This document shows positions 7,345 to 16,284 of a DNA stretch of 64,000 bases, piece after piece. The position numbers and the translations under genes were made by a program. This stretch comes from Marinobacter denitrificans (GTDB lineage Bacteria; Pseudomonadota; Gammaproteobacteria; Pseudomonadales; Oleiphilaceae): assembly GCF_008795955.1 (NCBI RefSeq), contig NZ_VMHN01000009.1:101752-165751 (forward strand). Reading direction: 5' to 3'. Within the stretch, counting starts at the first letter, position 1. Every line of letters starts with the position of its first letter. The notes under the pieces were generated by a model that searched no databases, was not told where the DNA came from, and saw only the letters and a list, made by a program, of their open reading frames with translations.

Positions 7345-8574
7345 ATGAGCAAAGGGACAGACCAGACTCTCGTTATCTGCGGGCACGGCATGGTGGCCCA
7401 ACGTCTACTCGAACAGCTGGTTGAGCAACCGCAAAACCCTTTCGGGCGGATTGTGGTGTTCAACGGCGAAGCAACGCCGGCCTACAACCGCATCCAGCTG
7501 TCGGCCGTGCTGGCGGGCGTCGCCAGCGAGGACAGCCTGCAACTGCAGCAACCCGACTGGTACCGGAAGCACAACATCGAAGTGCACCAGGGCGATCCGG
7601 TTGTTGCCATTAACCGCGCGGAGAAAACCGTCAGCACCGAGAGCGGGGTGATCCAGCCCTATTCCCGCCTGGTTCTGGCAACCGGTTCCCGCTCGGCCAG
7701 CCTGGGCCTGGAGGGCGAGCACCTGGAAGGCGTGATGGGTTTCCGGGACCTGCAGGATACCCGCAGGCTCATCAACATCAGCCAGCGCCACCGCCGGGCT
7801 GTGGTCATCGGCGGTGGATTTCTGGGCCTGGAGGCCGCCGAGGGGCTTCGTAGCCGTGGAATGGCAGTCACGGTTCTGCACCGCAGCAACCACCTGTTGA
7901 ACCGGCAGCTCGACCGCGCCAGTGGCGCGCTGTTGGAGGGTGCCCTGACTGACCGCGGACTGTCCGTTCGCACCAATACCTCTCCGGTAGCACTGCTTGG
8001 CCGCAATCTGGTACGTGCAGTGCAACTGGATGACGAAACCCTGATCAGTACCGACCTGGTGGTGATTGCCGCCGGTATTACCCCGAACACGGAATTGGCC
8101 CGGGAGGCCGGCCTCGGCTGTGACAGGGCCATCCAAGTGAACGTGCAACTGCAGACCAGTGATCCCCACATACATGCGTTGGGCGAATGCTGCCAGGTCG
8201 GCAGCCACACCTTCGGGCTGGTGGAGCCGGGTTATCAACAGGCGGATGTACTGGCACAGGTTTTAGCCGATCCCACTTGCCGGGCTGCTTTTGAGCCAGC
8301 CATAACCCCCACACGCCTGAAAATCAGCGGCATTCCCATTTTTTCCTGCGGCCAGACCGAAGCGGATGCAGATACCGAGTCCGTGGTCTGGCAGGACTAC
8401 GAAACCAATCGCTACTGCCGGCTTCTGGTCCGCGACCAGCGCCTGACCGGCGCCGTGCTGTTCGGTGAGACCAGCGACGGCACCTGGTACAGCGAACGCA
8501 TTCAACAGGCCGATGACATCAGCCCTTACCGGGCCCATCTGGCCTTTGGCAAGCACTACTGCGAAGCCGCGTAA
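7345..8574 (+). CDS. NAD(P)H-dependent FAD oxidoreductase, NasB/NasC-like electron donor
   Basis: Flavoprotein of 409 residues resembling the N-terminal half of NirB and rubredoxin reductases. It has an FAD-binding fold at the N-terminus (CGHGMVAQRLLEQL), an NAD(P) dinucleotide motif VVIGGGFLGLEAA near residue 155, and an IHALGECCQ region near 275 that closes the FAD site. It has none of the iron-sulfur or siroheme motifs of NirB. It is first in a unit with nirB and nirD, 29 bases before nirB. The probable role is passing electrons from NAD(P)H to the assimilatory reductase NasA, as NasC does in Klebsiella; a role with nitrite reductase is also possible. Confidence 0.75.
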   Translation: MSKGTDQTLVICGHGMVAQRLLEQLVEQPQNPFGRIVVFNGEATPAYNRIQLSAVLAGVASEDSLQLQQPDWYRKHNIEVHQGDPVVAINRAEKTVSTESGVIQPYSRLVLATGSRSASLGLEGEHLEGVMGFRDLQDTRRLINISQRHRRAVVIGGGFLGLEAAEGLRSRGMAVTVLHRSNHLLNRQLDRASGALLEGALTDRGLSVRTNTSPVALLGRNLVRAVQLDDETLISTDLVVIAAGITPNTELAREAGLGCDRAIQVNVQLQTSDPHIHALGECCQVGSHTFGLVEPGYQQADVLAQVLADPTCRAAFEPAITPTRLKISGIPIFSCGQTEADADTESVVWQDYETNRYCRLLVRDQRLTGAVLFGETSDGTWYSERIQQADDISPYRAHLAFGKHYCEAA

Positions 8575-8603
8575 GGCGGCCGGGAACAGAGAGAGGAATT
8601 ACC

Positions 8604-11117
8604 ATGAGCAAAAAAACCCTGATCGTGATTGGCAACGGCATGGTCGGCCACCATTTCCTGGAGCAACTGGTGGCAACGCCCGCTGCAGCGGACTTCGACA
8701 TCAAGGTATTTGGCGAAGAGAAGCTGCTGGCGTATGACCGGGTTCATCTGTCCGAATATTTCGGCGGTTCCACCCACGCCGACCTGGCCATGGGTACCGC
8801 CGACTGGTACGGGGAAAACAACATCGACCTGCGCCTGGGTGAGCAGGTCACGGCTATCGACCGTGCCAAACAGACCATCACCACGCCCATGGGCGACTAC
8901 GCCTATGACGAACTGGTGCTGGCTACGGGTTCCTATCCGTTCGTGCCGCCCATCAAGGGCAACGAGCACCCCCATTGTCTGGTGTACCGCACCCTGGAAG
9001 ACCTGGACAGCATCCGCGCCAGTTCAGAAGGTGCCAAAACTGGCGTTGTGGTGGGCGGCGGCCTGCTGGGACTGGAAGCGGCTAATGCCCTCAAGAGCCT
9101 GGGCCTGGAAGCCCATGTGGTGGAATTCGCACCGCGCCTGATGCCGGTGCAGCTGGACGCCGACGGCGGCGCCCTGCTCAAGCGCAAAATTGAGGAGCTG
9201 GGTGTGCAGGTTCACACCGAGAAAGCGACCACAGAGATTGTTGAGGGCGAGGACGCCCGCTTGCGGATGAACTTCAGCGACGACACCCACCTGGAAACCG
9301 ACCTGATCGTGTTCTCCGCCGGCATCCGCCCCCAGGACGCCCTGGCCCGTTCCAGCGAGCTGGCCATGGGTGAGCGCGGTGGTATTGTCATCAACGATCA
9401 GTGCACCACCTCTGACCCGCACATTCACGCCATCGGCGAGTGCGCCCTGTGGAGCGAGAAGATCTTTGGCCTGGTGGCGCCCGGCTATACCATGGCCCGC
9501 ACCCTGGCATCGGTACTGAACGGCGACCGGGAAGCGGCCTTTAGCGGCGCCGACATGAGCACCAAGCTCAAGCTGCTGGGTGTGGATGTGGGCTCCATCG
9601 GCGATGCCCATGCCACGACACCCGGCGCCCGCAACATCCGCTTCAACGACGAACAGGCCGGCCATTACCGCCGCATGGTGATCAGCGAAGATGGCAAGAA
9701 ATTGCTGGGTGCCATCCTGGTGGGCGACAACAGCCATTACGACACCCTGCTGCAGTACGCCCTCAACGGCATCGAGCTGCCACAGCAGCCGGAAACCCTG
9801 ATCCTGCCGGAAAGCCAGGGCGGCGCCCCGACTCTCGGCCCGGATGCCCTGCCGGAAACCGCCTCCATCTGCTCCTGCCACAACGTGTCCAAGGGCGACA
9901 TCTGCGGCGTTATTGACGCCGGCTGCAGCGACCTGGGTTCAGTCAAGGCGGAAACCAAGGCCAGCACTGGTTGCGGAGGCTGTGCGGCCCTGCTGAAGAA
10001 TGTGGTGGATAGTGAACTGGAAAAACGCGGCGTAGAAGTCAGCAAGGACATCTGCGAACACTTTCCGTACAGCCGCCAGGACCTGTTCAACATCGTCAAG
10101 GTGAACGGCATCCGCACTTTCCGCACGCTGATCCGTGACCACGGCAAGGGCCACGGCTGCGACATCTGCAAGCCAGCGGTGGCGTCAATACTCGCCACCT
10201 GCTGGAACGAGCACATCCTGGCTACCGACCATGTGCCGCTGCAGGACACCAACGACACCTTCATGGCCAACATGCAGAAGAACGGCACCTACTCTATTGT
10301 GCCGCGCATTCCGGGTGGTGAGATTACCCCGGACAAGCTGATTGTGCTGGGGGAAGTGGCCAAGGAGTACGATCTCTATACCAAGATCACCGGCGGCCAG
10401 AGGGTGGACCTGTTCGGTGCCACCCTGAGCCAGTTGCCGGAGATCTGGGAAAAGCTCATCGCCGCCGGCTTCGAAACCGGCCACGCCTACGGCAAGTCCC
10501 TGCGCACGGTGAAATCCTGTGTTGGCAACACCTGGTGCCGCTACGGCGTGCAGGACAGCGTGGGCATGGCGATCACCCTGGAGAACCGCTACAAGGGCCT
10601 GCGCGCGCCCCACAAGGTGAAAATGGCGGTTTCCGGCTGCACCCGTGAATGCGCGGAAGCCCAGAGCAAGGACTTCGGCGTGATTGCCACGGAAAACGGC
10701 TGGAACCTGTACGTCTGCGGTAACGGCGGCATGCGCCCGCGCCATGGCGACCTGTTCGCCACCGACCTGTCCGACGAGGAGCTGATCCGCACCATTGACC
10801 GGGTGGTGATGTTCTATGTGCGCACGGCGGACCGCCTGCAGCGCACCAGTGTGTGGATGGAGAACCTGGAAGGTGGTCTGGACTATCTGAAGCAGGTGGT
10901 GCTGGAGGATAGCCTGGGTATCTGCGAGGAACTGGAGCAGCACATGGCTGATCTGGTGGGCACCTATCAGTGCGAGTGGAAGACTGCGGTTGAGGATCCT
11001 GAGAAGCGGAAGCGCTTCCGGGAGTTTGTTAATGCTCCTGAGAAGAAGGATCCGGTTCAGGAGTGGACCACCGAACGGGATCAGCGTAGGCCTCTGCTTG
11101 AGGGGGAGCCTGCTTAA
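8604..11117 (+). CDS. nirB: NAD(P)H-nitrite reductase, large subunit
   Basis: Cytoplasmic assimilatory nitrite reductase of 837 residues, converting nitrite to ammonium. Order of parts: FAD and NAD(P) domains (about 1-400, VVVGGGLLGLEAA), a BFD-like [2Fe-2S] domain (CSC near 422-424 and CGGC near 457-460), then ferredoxin-like and siroheme domains. The siroheme/[4Fe-4S] ligands are seen as C-x5-C (about 639 and 645) and C-x3-C (about 679 and 683). Full family length. AGAGAGG lies before the ATG. The following nirD is separated by 198 bases containing a family A palindrome. Confidence 0.95.
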   Translation: MSKKTLIVIGNGMVGHHFLEQLVATPAAADFDIKVFGEEKLLAYDRVHLSEYFGGSTHADLAMGTADWYGENNIDLRLGEQVTAIDRAKQTITTPMGDYAYDELVLATGSYPFVPPIKGNEHPHCLVYRTLEDLDSIRASSEGAKTGVVVGGGLLGLEAANALKSLGLEAHVVEFAPRLMPVQLDADGGALLKRKIEELGVQVHTEKATTEIVEGEDARLRMNFSDDTHLETDLIVFSAGIRPQDALARSSELAMGERGGIVINDQCTTSDPHIHAIGECALWSEKIFGLVAPGYTMARTLASVLNGDREAAFSGADMSTKLKLLGVDVGSIGDAHATTPGARNIRFNDEQAGHYRRMVISEDGKKLLGAILVGDNSHYDTLLQYALNGIELPQQPETLILPESQGGAPTLGPDALPETASICSCHNVSKGDICGVIDAGCSDLGSVKAETKASTGCGGCAALLKNVVDSELEKRGVEVSKDICEHFPYSRQDLFNIVKVNGIRTFRTLIRDHGKGHGCDICKPAVASILATCWNEHILATDHVPLQDTNDTFMANMQKNGTYSIVPRIPGGEITPDKLIVLGEVAKEYDLYTKITGGQRVDLFGATLSQLPEIWEKLIAAGFETGHAYGKSLRTVKSCVGNTWCRYGVQDSVGMAITLENRYKGLRAPHKVKMAVSGCTRECAEAQSKDFGVIATENGWNLYVCGNGGMRPRHGDLFATDLSDEELIRTIDRVVMFYVRTADRLQRTSVWMENLEGGLDYLKQVVLEDSLGICEELEQHMADLVGTYQCEWKTAVEDPEKRKRFREFVNAPEKKDPVQEWTTERDQRRPLLEGEPA

Positions 11118-11135
11118 GACTGTTGGCTTGGGGCG

Positions 11136-11229
11136 GAGCGCGGGGGTGCGAAATATTTTTCCTTGGGAAAAGAACTCGCTTCGCTCAGACATCTTTTCCT
11201 GGCGGAAAAAATTTCGCACCCCCACGCTC
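11136..11229. repeat. Family A palindromic element, copy 1 (between nirB and nirD)
   Basis: The outer arms pair GAGCG at 11136 through TTTTTCC at 11162 with GGAAAAAA at 11204 through CGCTC at 11229, with one mismatch and one missing base. The core, read on the minus strand, carries TGTCTGAGCGAAGCGAGTTC (11191-11172), identical in the copies at 11739 and 46134. An inner stem GGAAAAGA/TCTTTTCC closes around it. The outer arms differ from the other copies except for a G-run/C-run end. Its place between nirB and nirD could let it act as a partial terminator or processing site. Confidence 0.88.
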
Positions 11230-11315
11230 ATCTGGGCACCAGTTATCGCTGGTTACAGACTAGTCCGGGCTCGAGCCCAAGTTTTGAATTAACCGTATTG
11301 AAATTGGAGAACGTT

Positions 11316-11684
11316 ATGAAAGCACGCACTTCGTGGGACGTTGTTTGTACCGTTGATGATCTGGTGCCGGAATCCGGTGTGGCGGTGTGGACCGAGGACG
11401 GGCCGGTGGCAGTGTTTTATTTGCCGCATCGGTTGCCGGCTTTGTTTGCCATTAGCCATACCGATCCATTTACCGGTAAGAACGTGCTGGCACGGGGTAT
11501 TACCGGCGACCTGAAAGGGCAACCGGTGGTTGCTTCACCGCTGTACAAGCAGCACTTCAACCTGCAGAGCGGTCAATGCCTGGAAGATGAGGAGGTCGCC
11601 GTTAAAACCTACCCGGTCCTCCTGGACGGCAACAACGTCCGGGTAGAAGTCCCGGCAGCGAACAAAGAATCAGCAGCGGCGTAA
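11316..11684 (+). CDS. nirD: Nitrite reductase small subunit
   Basis: Small subunit of 122 residues with the Rieske-like beta fold of NirD. The paired Cys-His ligands of true Rieske proteins are missing, as is normal for NirD. The middle reads HRLPALFAISHTDPFTGKNVLARGI and ends with a short Ala-rich tail (quoted here in part: SHTDPFTGKNVLARGI). The ATG at 11316 is preceded by TTGGAG at a suitable distance; an upstream in-frame extension to 11163 runs through the palindromic repeat and is unlikely. Partner of NirB. Confidence 0.9.
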   Translation: MKARTSWDVVCTVDDLVPESGVAVWTEDGPVAVFYLPHRLPALFAISHTDPFTGKNVLARGITGDLKGQPVVASPLYKQHFNLQSGQCLEDEEVAVKTYPVLLDGNNVRVEVPAANKESAAA

Positions 11685-11738
11685 CCGGTCATCACCGACC
11701 CCTGAAAGCGGCCCGGCAAAATGCCCGAAAAGCCGATT

Positions 11739-11825
11739 GGGGGGTGGGGTTATTTTTTCTGCCAGGAAAAAGGTGTCTGAGCGAAGCGAGTTCTTTTTCC
11801 CAAAGAAAAAATAACCCCACCCCCC
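11739..11825. repeat. Family A palindromic element, copy 2
   Basis: The outer arms 11739-11760 and 11804-11825 are a perfect 22-base inverted repeat with G-rich and C-rich ends. The core TGTCTGAGCGAAGCGAGTTC (11774-11793) is identical to the other copies, and an inner 8-bp stem GGAAAAAG/CTTTTTCC surrounds it. It lies between the convergent nirD and RND pump genes, where it could serve both strands as a terminator. Confidence 0.9.
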
Positions 11826-11842
11826 GAAGCGGCGACTCCCCT

Positions 11843-14800
11843 TTACCGAACGGGCCGCTTGGCACGCCACCCGAGGACAAACACCGTAAGCGCCGGCAAA
11901 AAGGTAACAGTCACCGTAGCCGCCCCAGCCAGCCCAAACAGAACGATGGCACCCACACCGCGGTAAAGCTCGGTGCCTTCGCCCGGCAGGAAGACCAGCG
12001 GGGACAGGCCGCAGATGGTGGTCAGGGTGGTCATGGCGATGGGTCGCAGGCGGGTTTCCACGGCACCGGTGACCGCGTCCACCACCGACACATCCTTCAG
12101 CCGCAGATTCTGCCTTGCCTGTTCCACCACCAGGATCGGGTTGTTGACCACCGTGCCCATCAGGATCAGAAAGCCCAGCATGGTGATCATGTCGAAAGGC
12201 TGGCTCAGGGGCAGCAGGCCGATTTTTGGCAGCAGGCCACCCACTAGGTTCATCAACGCCAGGCCAACGATGCCGCCAGCAATGCCCAGGGGGATGGCCG
12301 TCAGGATCAGCAGTGGAAAGCCCCAGTGGGCGAAGATGGCCACCAGCAACAGGTACACGATCACCACCGCAATGATGAAATTACCACTCAGGGCATCGCG
12401 GGTGGCGTTTAGCTGGTCGCTGGCGCCGGAGATGTCTATGGACACGCCGGTGGGCAGCTCGCCACTATCACGCATCGCCTCCAGCAGTTCCGTCCGAACA
12501 CGCTCAACGCCGGCTTCCAGCGGCACATCGTCTGGCGGGATCACATTGAGGGTAACGGTGCGACGGCCATCCAGCCGCCGGACTGTGCTGGTGTCCACGG
12601 TTTCCTCGATGGTCGCCAGGCTCGACAACGGCAGGGTCGCACCCTGGGGGGTGTGCACCATCACGTCAGGCAGCTGGTCCAGGCTCGGGTTCCTGCCCTC
12701 GCTGCCGTAGATGTAAATATCGATCTTGTCGTCATCCAGGAAGAAGTCGTCGACATAGGATCCTTCCGTCAGAGAGGCTACGGTGAAACCGATGGCCTCG
12801 GTGCCAAGGCCCAGCTCAGCAGCCCGGTCCCAGTCCGGCCGTACCTGGATCAACGGCTGGGCCAGTGACAGGGTTCGGGGTTGGGTCTGGATGCGGGGGT
12901 TGTCAAAAATCTCCCGGGCGCGGCCGTATGCGGTGTTGGCCACTTCGTAGATAGAGACCAGATCCGGTCCGGAGATATCCAGGTTGATGCTGCGGGTGCC
13001 GCCGTCGTTGCTGGAGATGATGGAGCCCTTGGCCGCAAAAGCCCGCATGCCCGGGAACTGCTCGTAGAACCCGGTAATCTGCTCCATCAGCGCTTCAATA
13101 TGCCGGGCATTCACCGTTTCCGCGATGATCCGCACATTGGTGGGGCTCACCTGCATATTCAGATAGGCCAGGGGCGGTATCGGGGTGAAGCCACTTTCAT
13201 AGGCCTCCGGGTCTGCCTGCACATGGGGCAGGAAGTGGGCTTCCACCTGTTTGGCGATGCTTTCCATCTCGGCGAGGTTGTAGCCCGGCGGGGCGTTCAT
13301 GGAGGCGAAGGTTTTCGGCTCTTCGCCTTCCGGCAGGTATTCCGCCGGTGGGGTAAGGAACAGGATGATCCAGAAACTCAGTGCGATGGTGCCCAGTATC
13401 ACCACGCCCCGCCGCACCGGCCCGCTCACCATACGTCGCACGGCACCGACGATGGCACCGGCCCAGCCACCGGATACGGTATTGCCGAACTGGTCGGTAT
13501 CGGTTTCGCGGATGCCGAAATCCAGCCGTGCGCTCAGCATGGGGATGACGGTCACCGCCACCAGCATGGAGGCGAAGATGGCCGCAGAGATGGCAATGGC
13601 CACATCGGAGTAGAGCTGACCGGCTTCTTCCTCGATAAACAGTATCGGCAGGAACACCAGGATGGTGGTCATGGTGGAGGCCAGCACCGCCGGCCATACC
13701 TCCTGCACCCCCTTCAACGCCGACTCGAACTTGTCCAGCCCCAGGCGCCGGTGGCGCTCGATGTTCTCCAGCACCACGATACTGTTGTCCACCGTCATGC
13801 CGATAGCAAAGGCAACGCCTGCCAGGGAAATCACGTTGATGGTACGACCGGTGATCATCAGCCCCAGGAAGGCCGCGATGGCACACAGGGGAATCCCCAC
13901 CACACCCACAAAGGTAGCCCGGGAAGAGCGCAGGAACAGGAACATGACCAGGGTGGCAAACACCGCACCAATCCCCAGATTGGTCCACACATTGGCCACC
14001 GAGGCTTCCACGTAGCGGGCGTCGTCAGCGGTCAGGGCCAGTTCCATGCCCTCTGGCTCCAGCACTTCGTCGTTGATGGTGGCGACTTCCTCCAGCATCG
14101 CTCGCTTGATATCTATGACGTTGGAGCCACTTTCCCGCCGCACCTGCAGGCCCAGAACCCTCTGGCCGTTGATGTAGGACAGTTCGCGGATACGGGAGTG
14201 ATCCTGGCGCACGGTCGCGATGTCGGACAGCCTGACGACACTGTCGCCGGTGCGGGAGACCACAAGGTTACGCAGTTCCTCAATGTCACGGAATCGTCCG
14301 ACCGTGCGCAGCAGGTATCGGCGCTTGCCGGCATCCACTTCGCCCCCGGACACGTCCTGGTTGCGACTGGTGATGGCGTCCCTCAGGTCCAGCAGGCTCA
14401 GGCCGCGCTGTGCCAGCTTCGCCTCATCAACGGTGATCTGCATCTGGCGGTCGGCACCGCCGCCTACGGAGACTTCCGAGACGCCGCGTACGCTCTCCAT
14501 GCGGGGGCGGACCCGGTCCTCCACAAAGTCCCGCATCAGGTCGATGTCCAGCTCCCGCGGGTTGTCCGGCAAGGTTGAAACCCGGAAGTACATGAAGGCA
14601 TTGGAGGAGAACGAGGCCGCCACAATACGCGGCTCGTCTACGTTCGTGGGGTAGTTGGAGACCTGGCTCAAGGCGTTGTTGACCTGAATCAGGGTCTCGG
14701 TGATGTCCACGCCGAAAGGAAACTCCAGCTCGATTTCGGCAGAACCGCTCGAGGCGGTGGAGGCCATTTTACTCAGGTTCGGCACATTGCGCAGATACCG

Positions 14801-14998
14801 TTCCTGCTCGATAAGGATTTCCTTCTCGATGTCCTGGGGGGTCGCGCCCGGCCACCGGGTCTCCACGGTGATGGTGCGGGTTTCCAGGTCCGGAATCATC
14901 TGCACCGGAATACGCAGCGCCGCAGCGGCACCGATAACGGCAACGATCAGCGTGATGACGGTAACCAGGGTGCCGTGGCGAATGACTCCGGCAAACAT
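11843..14998 (-). CDS. RND-family efflux permease
   Basis: Inner-membrane proton-driven pump of 1051 residues, the usual HAE1-type length. An N-terminal membrane segment is followed by a large periplasmic porter domain starting at IPVQMIPDLE. Membrane segment 4 carries GMTVDNSIVVLENI, where AcrB has two adjacent Asp residues; the Asp-Asn version is common in this branch. The duplicated second half ends with a further membrane bundle. Its ATG overlaps the stop of the adaptor gene by one base (ATGA), showing translational coupling. No outer-membrane factor gene is adjacent. Substrate unknown. Confidence 0.9.
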   Translation of the reverse strand: MFAGVIRHGTLVTVITLIVAVIGAAAALRIPVQMIPDLETRTITVETRWPGATPQDIEKEILIEQERYLRNVPNLSKMASTASSGSAEIELEFPFGVDITETLIQVNNALSQVSNYPTNVDEPRIVAASFSSNAFMYFRVSTLPDNPRELDIDLMRDFVEDRVRPRMESVRGVSEVSVGGGADRQMQITVDEAKLAQRGLSLLDLRDAITSRNQDVSGGEVDAGKRRYLLRTVGRFRDIEELRNLVVSRTGDSVVRLSDIATVRQDHSRIRELSYINGQRVLGLQVRRESGSNVIDIKRAMLEEVATINDEVLEPEGMELALTADDARYVEASVANVWTNLGIGAVFATLVMFLFLRSSRATFVGVVGIPLCAIAAFLGLMITGRTINVISLAGVAFAIGMTVDNSIVVLENIERHRRLGLDKFESALKGVQEVWPAVLASTMTTILVFLPILFIEEEAGQLYSDVAIAISAAIFASMLVAVTVIPMLSARLDFGIRETDTDQFGNTVSGGWAGAIVGAVRRMVSGPVRRGVVILGTIALSFWIILFLTPPAEYLPEGEEPKTFASMNAPPGYNLAEMESIAKQVEAHFLPHVQADPEAYESGFTPIPPLAYLNMQVSPTNVRIIAETVNARHIEALMEQITGFYEQFPGMRAFAAKGSIISSNDGGTRSINLDISGPDLVSIYEVANTAYGRAREIFDNPRIQTQPRTLSLAQPLIQVRPDWDRAAELGLGTEAIGFTVASLTEGSYVDDFFLDDDKIDIYIYGSEGRNPSLDQLPDVMVHTPQGATLPLSSLATIEETVDTSTVRRLDGRRTVTLNVIPPDDVPLEAGVERVRTELLEAMRDSGELPTGVSIDISGASDQLNATRDALSGNFIIAVVIVYLLLVAIFAHWGFPLLILTAIPLGIAGGIVGLALMNLVGGLLPKIGLLPLSQPFDMITMLGFLILMGTVVNNPILVVEQARQNLRLKDVSVVDAVTGAVETRLRPIAMTTLTTICGLSPLVFLPGEGTELYRGVGAIVLFGLAGAATVTVTFLPALTVFVLGWRAKRPVR

Positions 14999-16080
14999 CA
15001 GCGGGAGCCCCGCTCGGCCAGCCTTACCCTGGCGCCGTCCTGCAGGGATTCATTTCCGCGGATCACCACCTGTTCGTTGCCTTCGAGACCACTGAGTATC
15101 TCCAGGCGGTTGTCAAAACCGGAGCCCAGCTCCACTCGTTTTTCCCGCACTTCGTAGAGGTCTTCATCGGCAGGCTCAGCGATCCAGACGGTCACACGGC
15201 CGTCGGGATAGCGGTTGATGGCGTCGCGGGACACGGTAAGCCCCTGGTCGCCCATGGCAACCCGCAGTGTTGCCTGAACAGCCATGCCGGGCAGAACGCC
15301 AAGCTTCTCCGGCCCGGTGGCCCGTAGCAGGAATGTCCTGGCACTGGGATCGCTGACCGGTACCAGGGCTTCGATCGTGACCGGTACCGGTTCCCGCCCC
15401 GAATCTCTGGCCTGCACCAGCAGCTTGGAGTCGTCAGTGATGCGCTGGTAATAATCCTGGGGTACGCGGAAATCCAGCCTGAGATTGGTGATGTCCACCA
15501 GGGTCAGCAGTTCATCACCGGGCGTCACCCATTCTCCGAGATCACTGGTACGAGTTGTCACGACACCATCAAATGGCGCTTCAATGCGGTGGCGATCCAG
15601 CACCACCTGGCGCCGTTTCTCTTCGGCACGGAGGCGCACATGAGCGGCTTCCGTAGCGGCCACTTCGCTCTCTCGGGCACTGACTTCTGTGGCAGCGATG
15701 TTTCGCCCTGCGCCCACCGAGCGGGCCTCACCCAGCCGCCGTTTTGCCTCTTCCAGCCGCACCCGGGCTTCTGACGCTTCCGCCCGGGCGCTTTCCAGCT
15801 CGAACCCGGCCTGCTCGTCGTCCAGACCAATCAGCAAATCGCCACGGGCAACCCTGTCACCCGTTTCAACCTCTACCCCTTCGACAAGTCCCGCCACCGC
15901 TGTGGACAGGCGAGAGGTGCGCAGAGCGTTAACGGTACCGTTCAGGCTGACTTCACTGATGATGTCGGACGTTTCAACCCGCTCCAGTTCAACCCCGGGC
16001 CGACCCTGAGCCTGGACCTGCGAAAGCGCAAAACACCACAACCCGGCTAAAATGCCCAGTTGCCTGACGATTGGTTCCAC
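14998..16080 (-). CDS. RND efflux periplasmic adaptor subunit
   Basis: Membrane-fusion protein of 360 residues linking the RND pump to an outer-membrane channel. A signal peptide is visible (MEPIVRQLGILAGLWCFAL, cleavage near VQA). A barrel-sandwich domain follows, with a split lipoyl motif around VEVETGDRVARGDLLIGLDD (positions about 70-90), then an alpha-helical hairpin rich in Glu, Ala and Arg (about 95-165) and C-terminal beta domains. First gene of a two-gene operon with the permease; divergent from the wax ester synthase gene. Confidence 0.9.
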   Translation of the reverse strand: MEPIVRQLGILAGLWCFALSQVQAQGRPGVELERVETSDIISEVSLNGTVNALRTSRLSTAVAGLVEGVEVETGDRVARGDLLIGLDDEQAGFELESARAEASEARVRLEEAKRRLGEARSVGAGRNIAATEVSARESEVAATEAAHVRLRAEEKRRQVVLDRHRIEAPFDGVVTTRTSDLGEWVTPGDELLTLVDITNLRLDFRVPQDYYQRITDDSKLLVQARDSGREPVPVTIEALVPVSDPSARTFLLRATGPEKLGVLPGMAVQATLRVAMGDQGLTVSRDAINRYPDGRVTVWIAEPADEDLYEVREKRVELGSGFDNRLEILSGLEGNEQVVIRGNESLQDGARVRLAERGSR

Positions 16081-16284
16081 TATATGTCCCCTTTGTTCCA
16101 GCGCCGCTGTAGCGATGAACTCTGTCTTCCGAAGTTGTCCTGAACCTACGCCCTGAAATGCAGGACAGACCTGCCGGAATCTGACTTTCAGGCCTTTTTG
16201 GCCAGCAACCGCTACTTCCCCCGCCCCTTAAATGCTGCAACACTATGTGCCCCACAACAACCAGAACCATTCGAGATTCGCACT

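Noticed and set aside
12881..14578. Long open reading frame of 565 codons on the plus strand, rich in His, Gly and Gln
   Set aside because: It lies antisense to the RND permease, whose domains are clear. The composition is that of a shadow frame in G/C-rich coding DNA.
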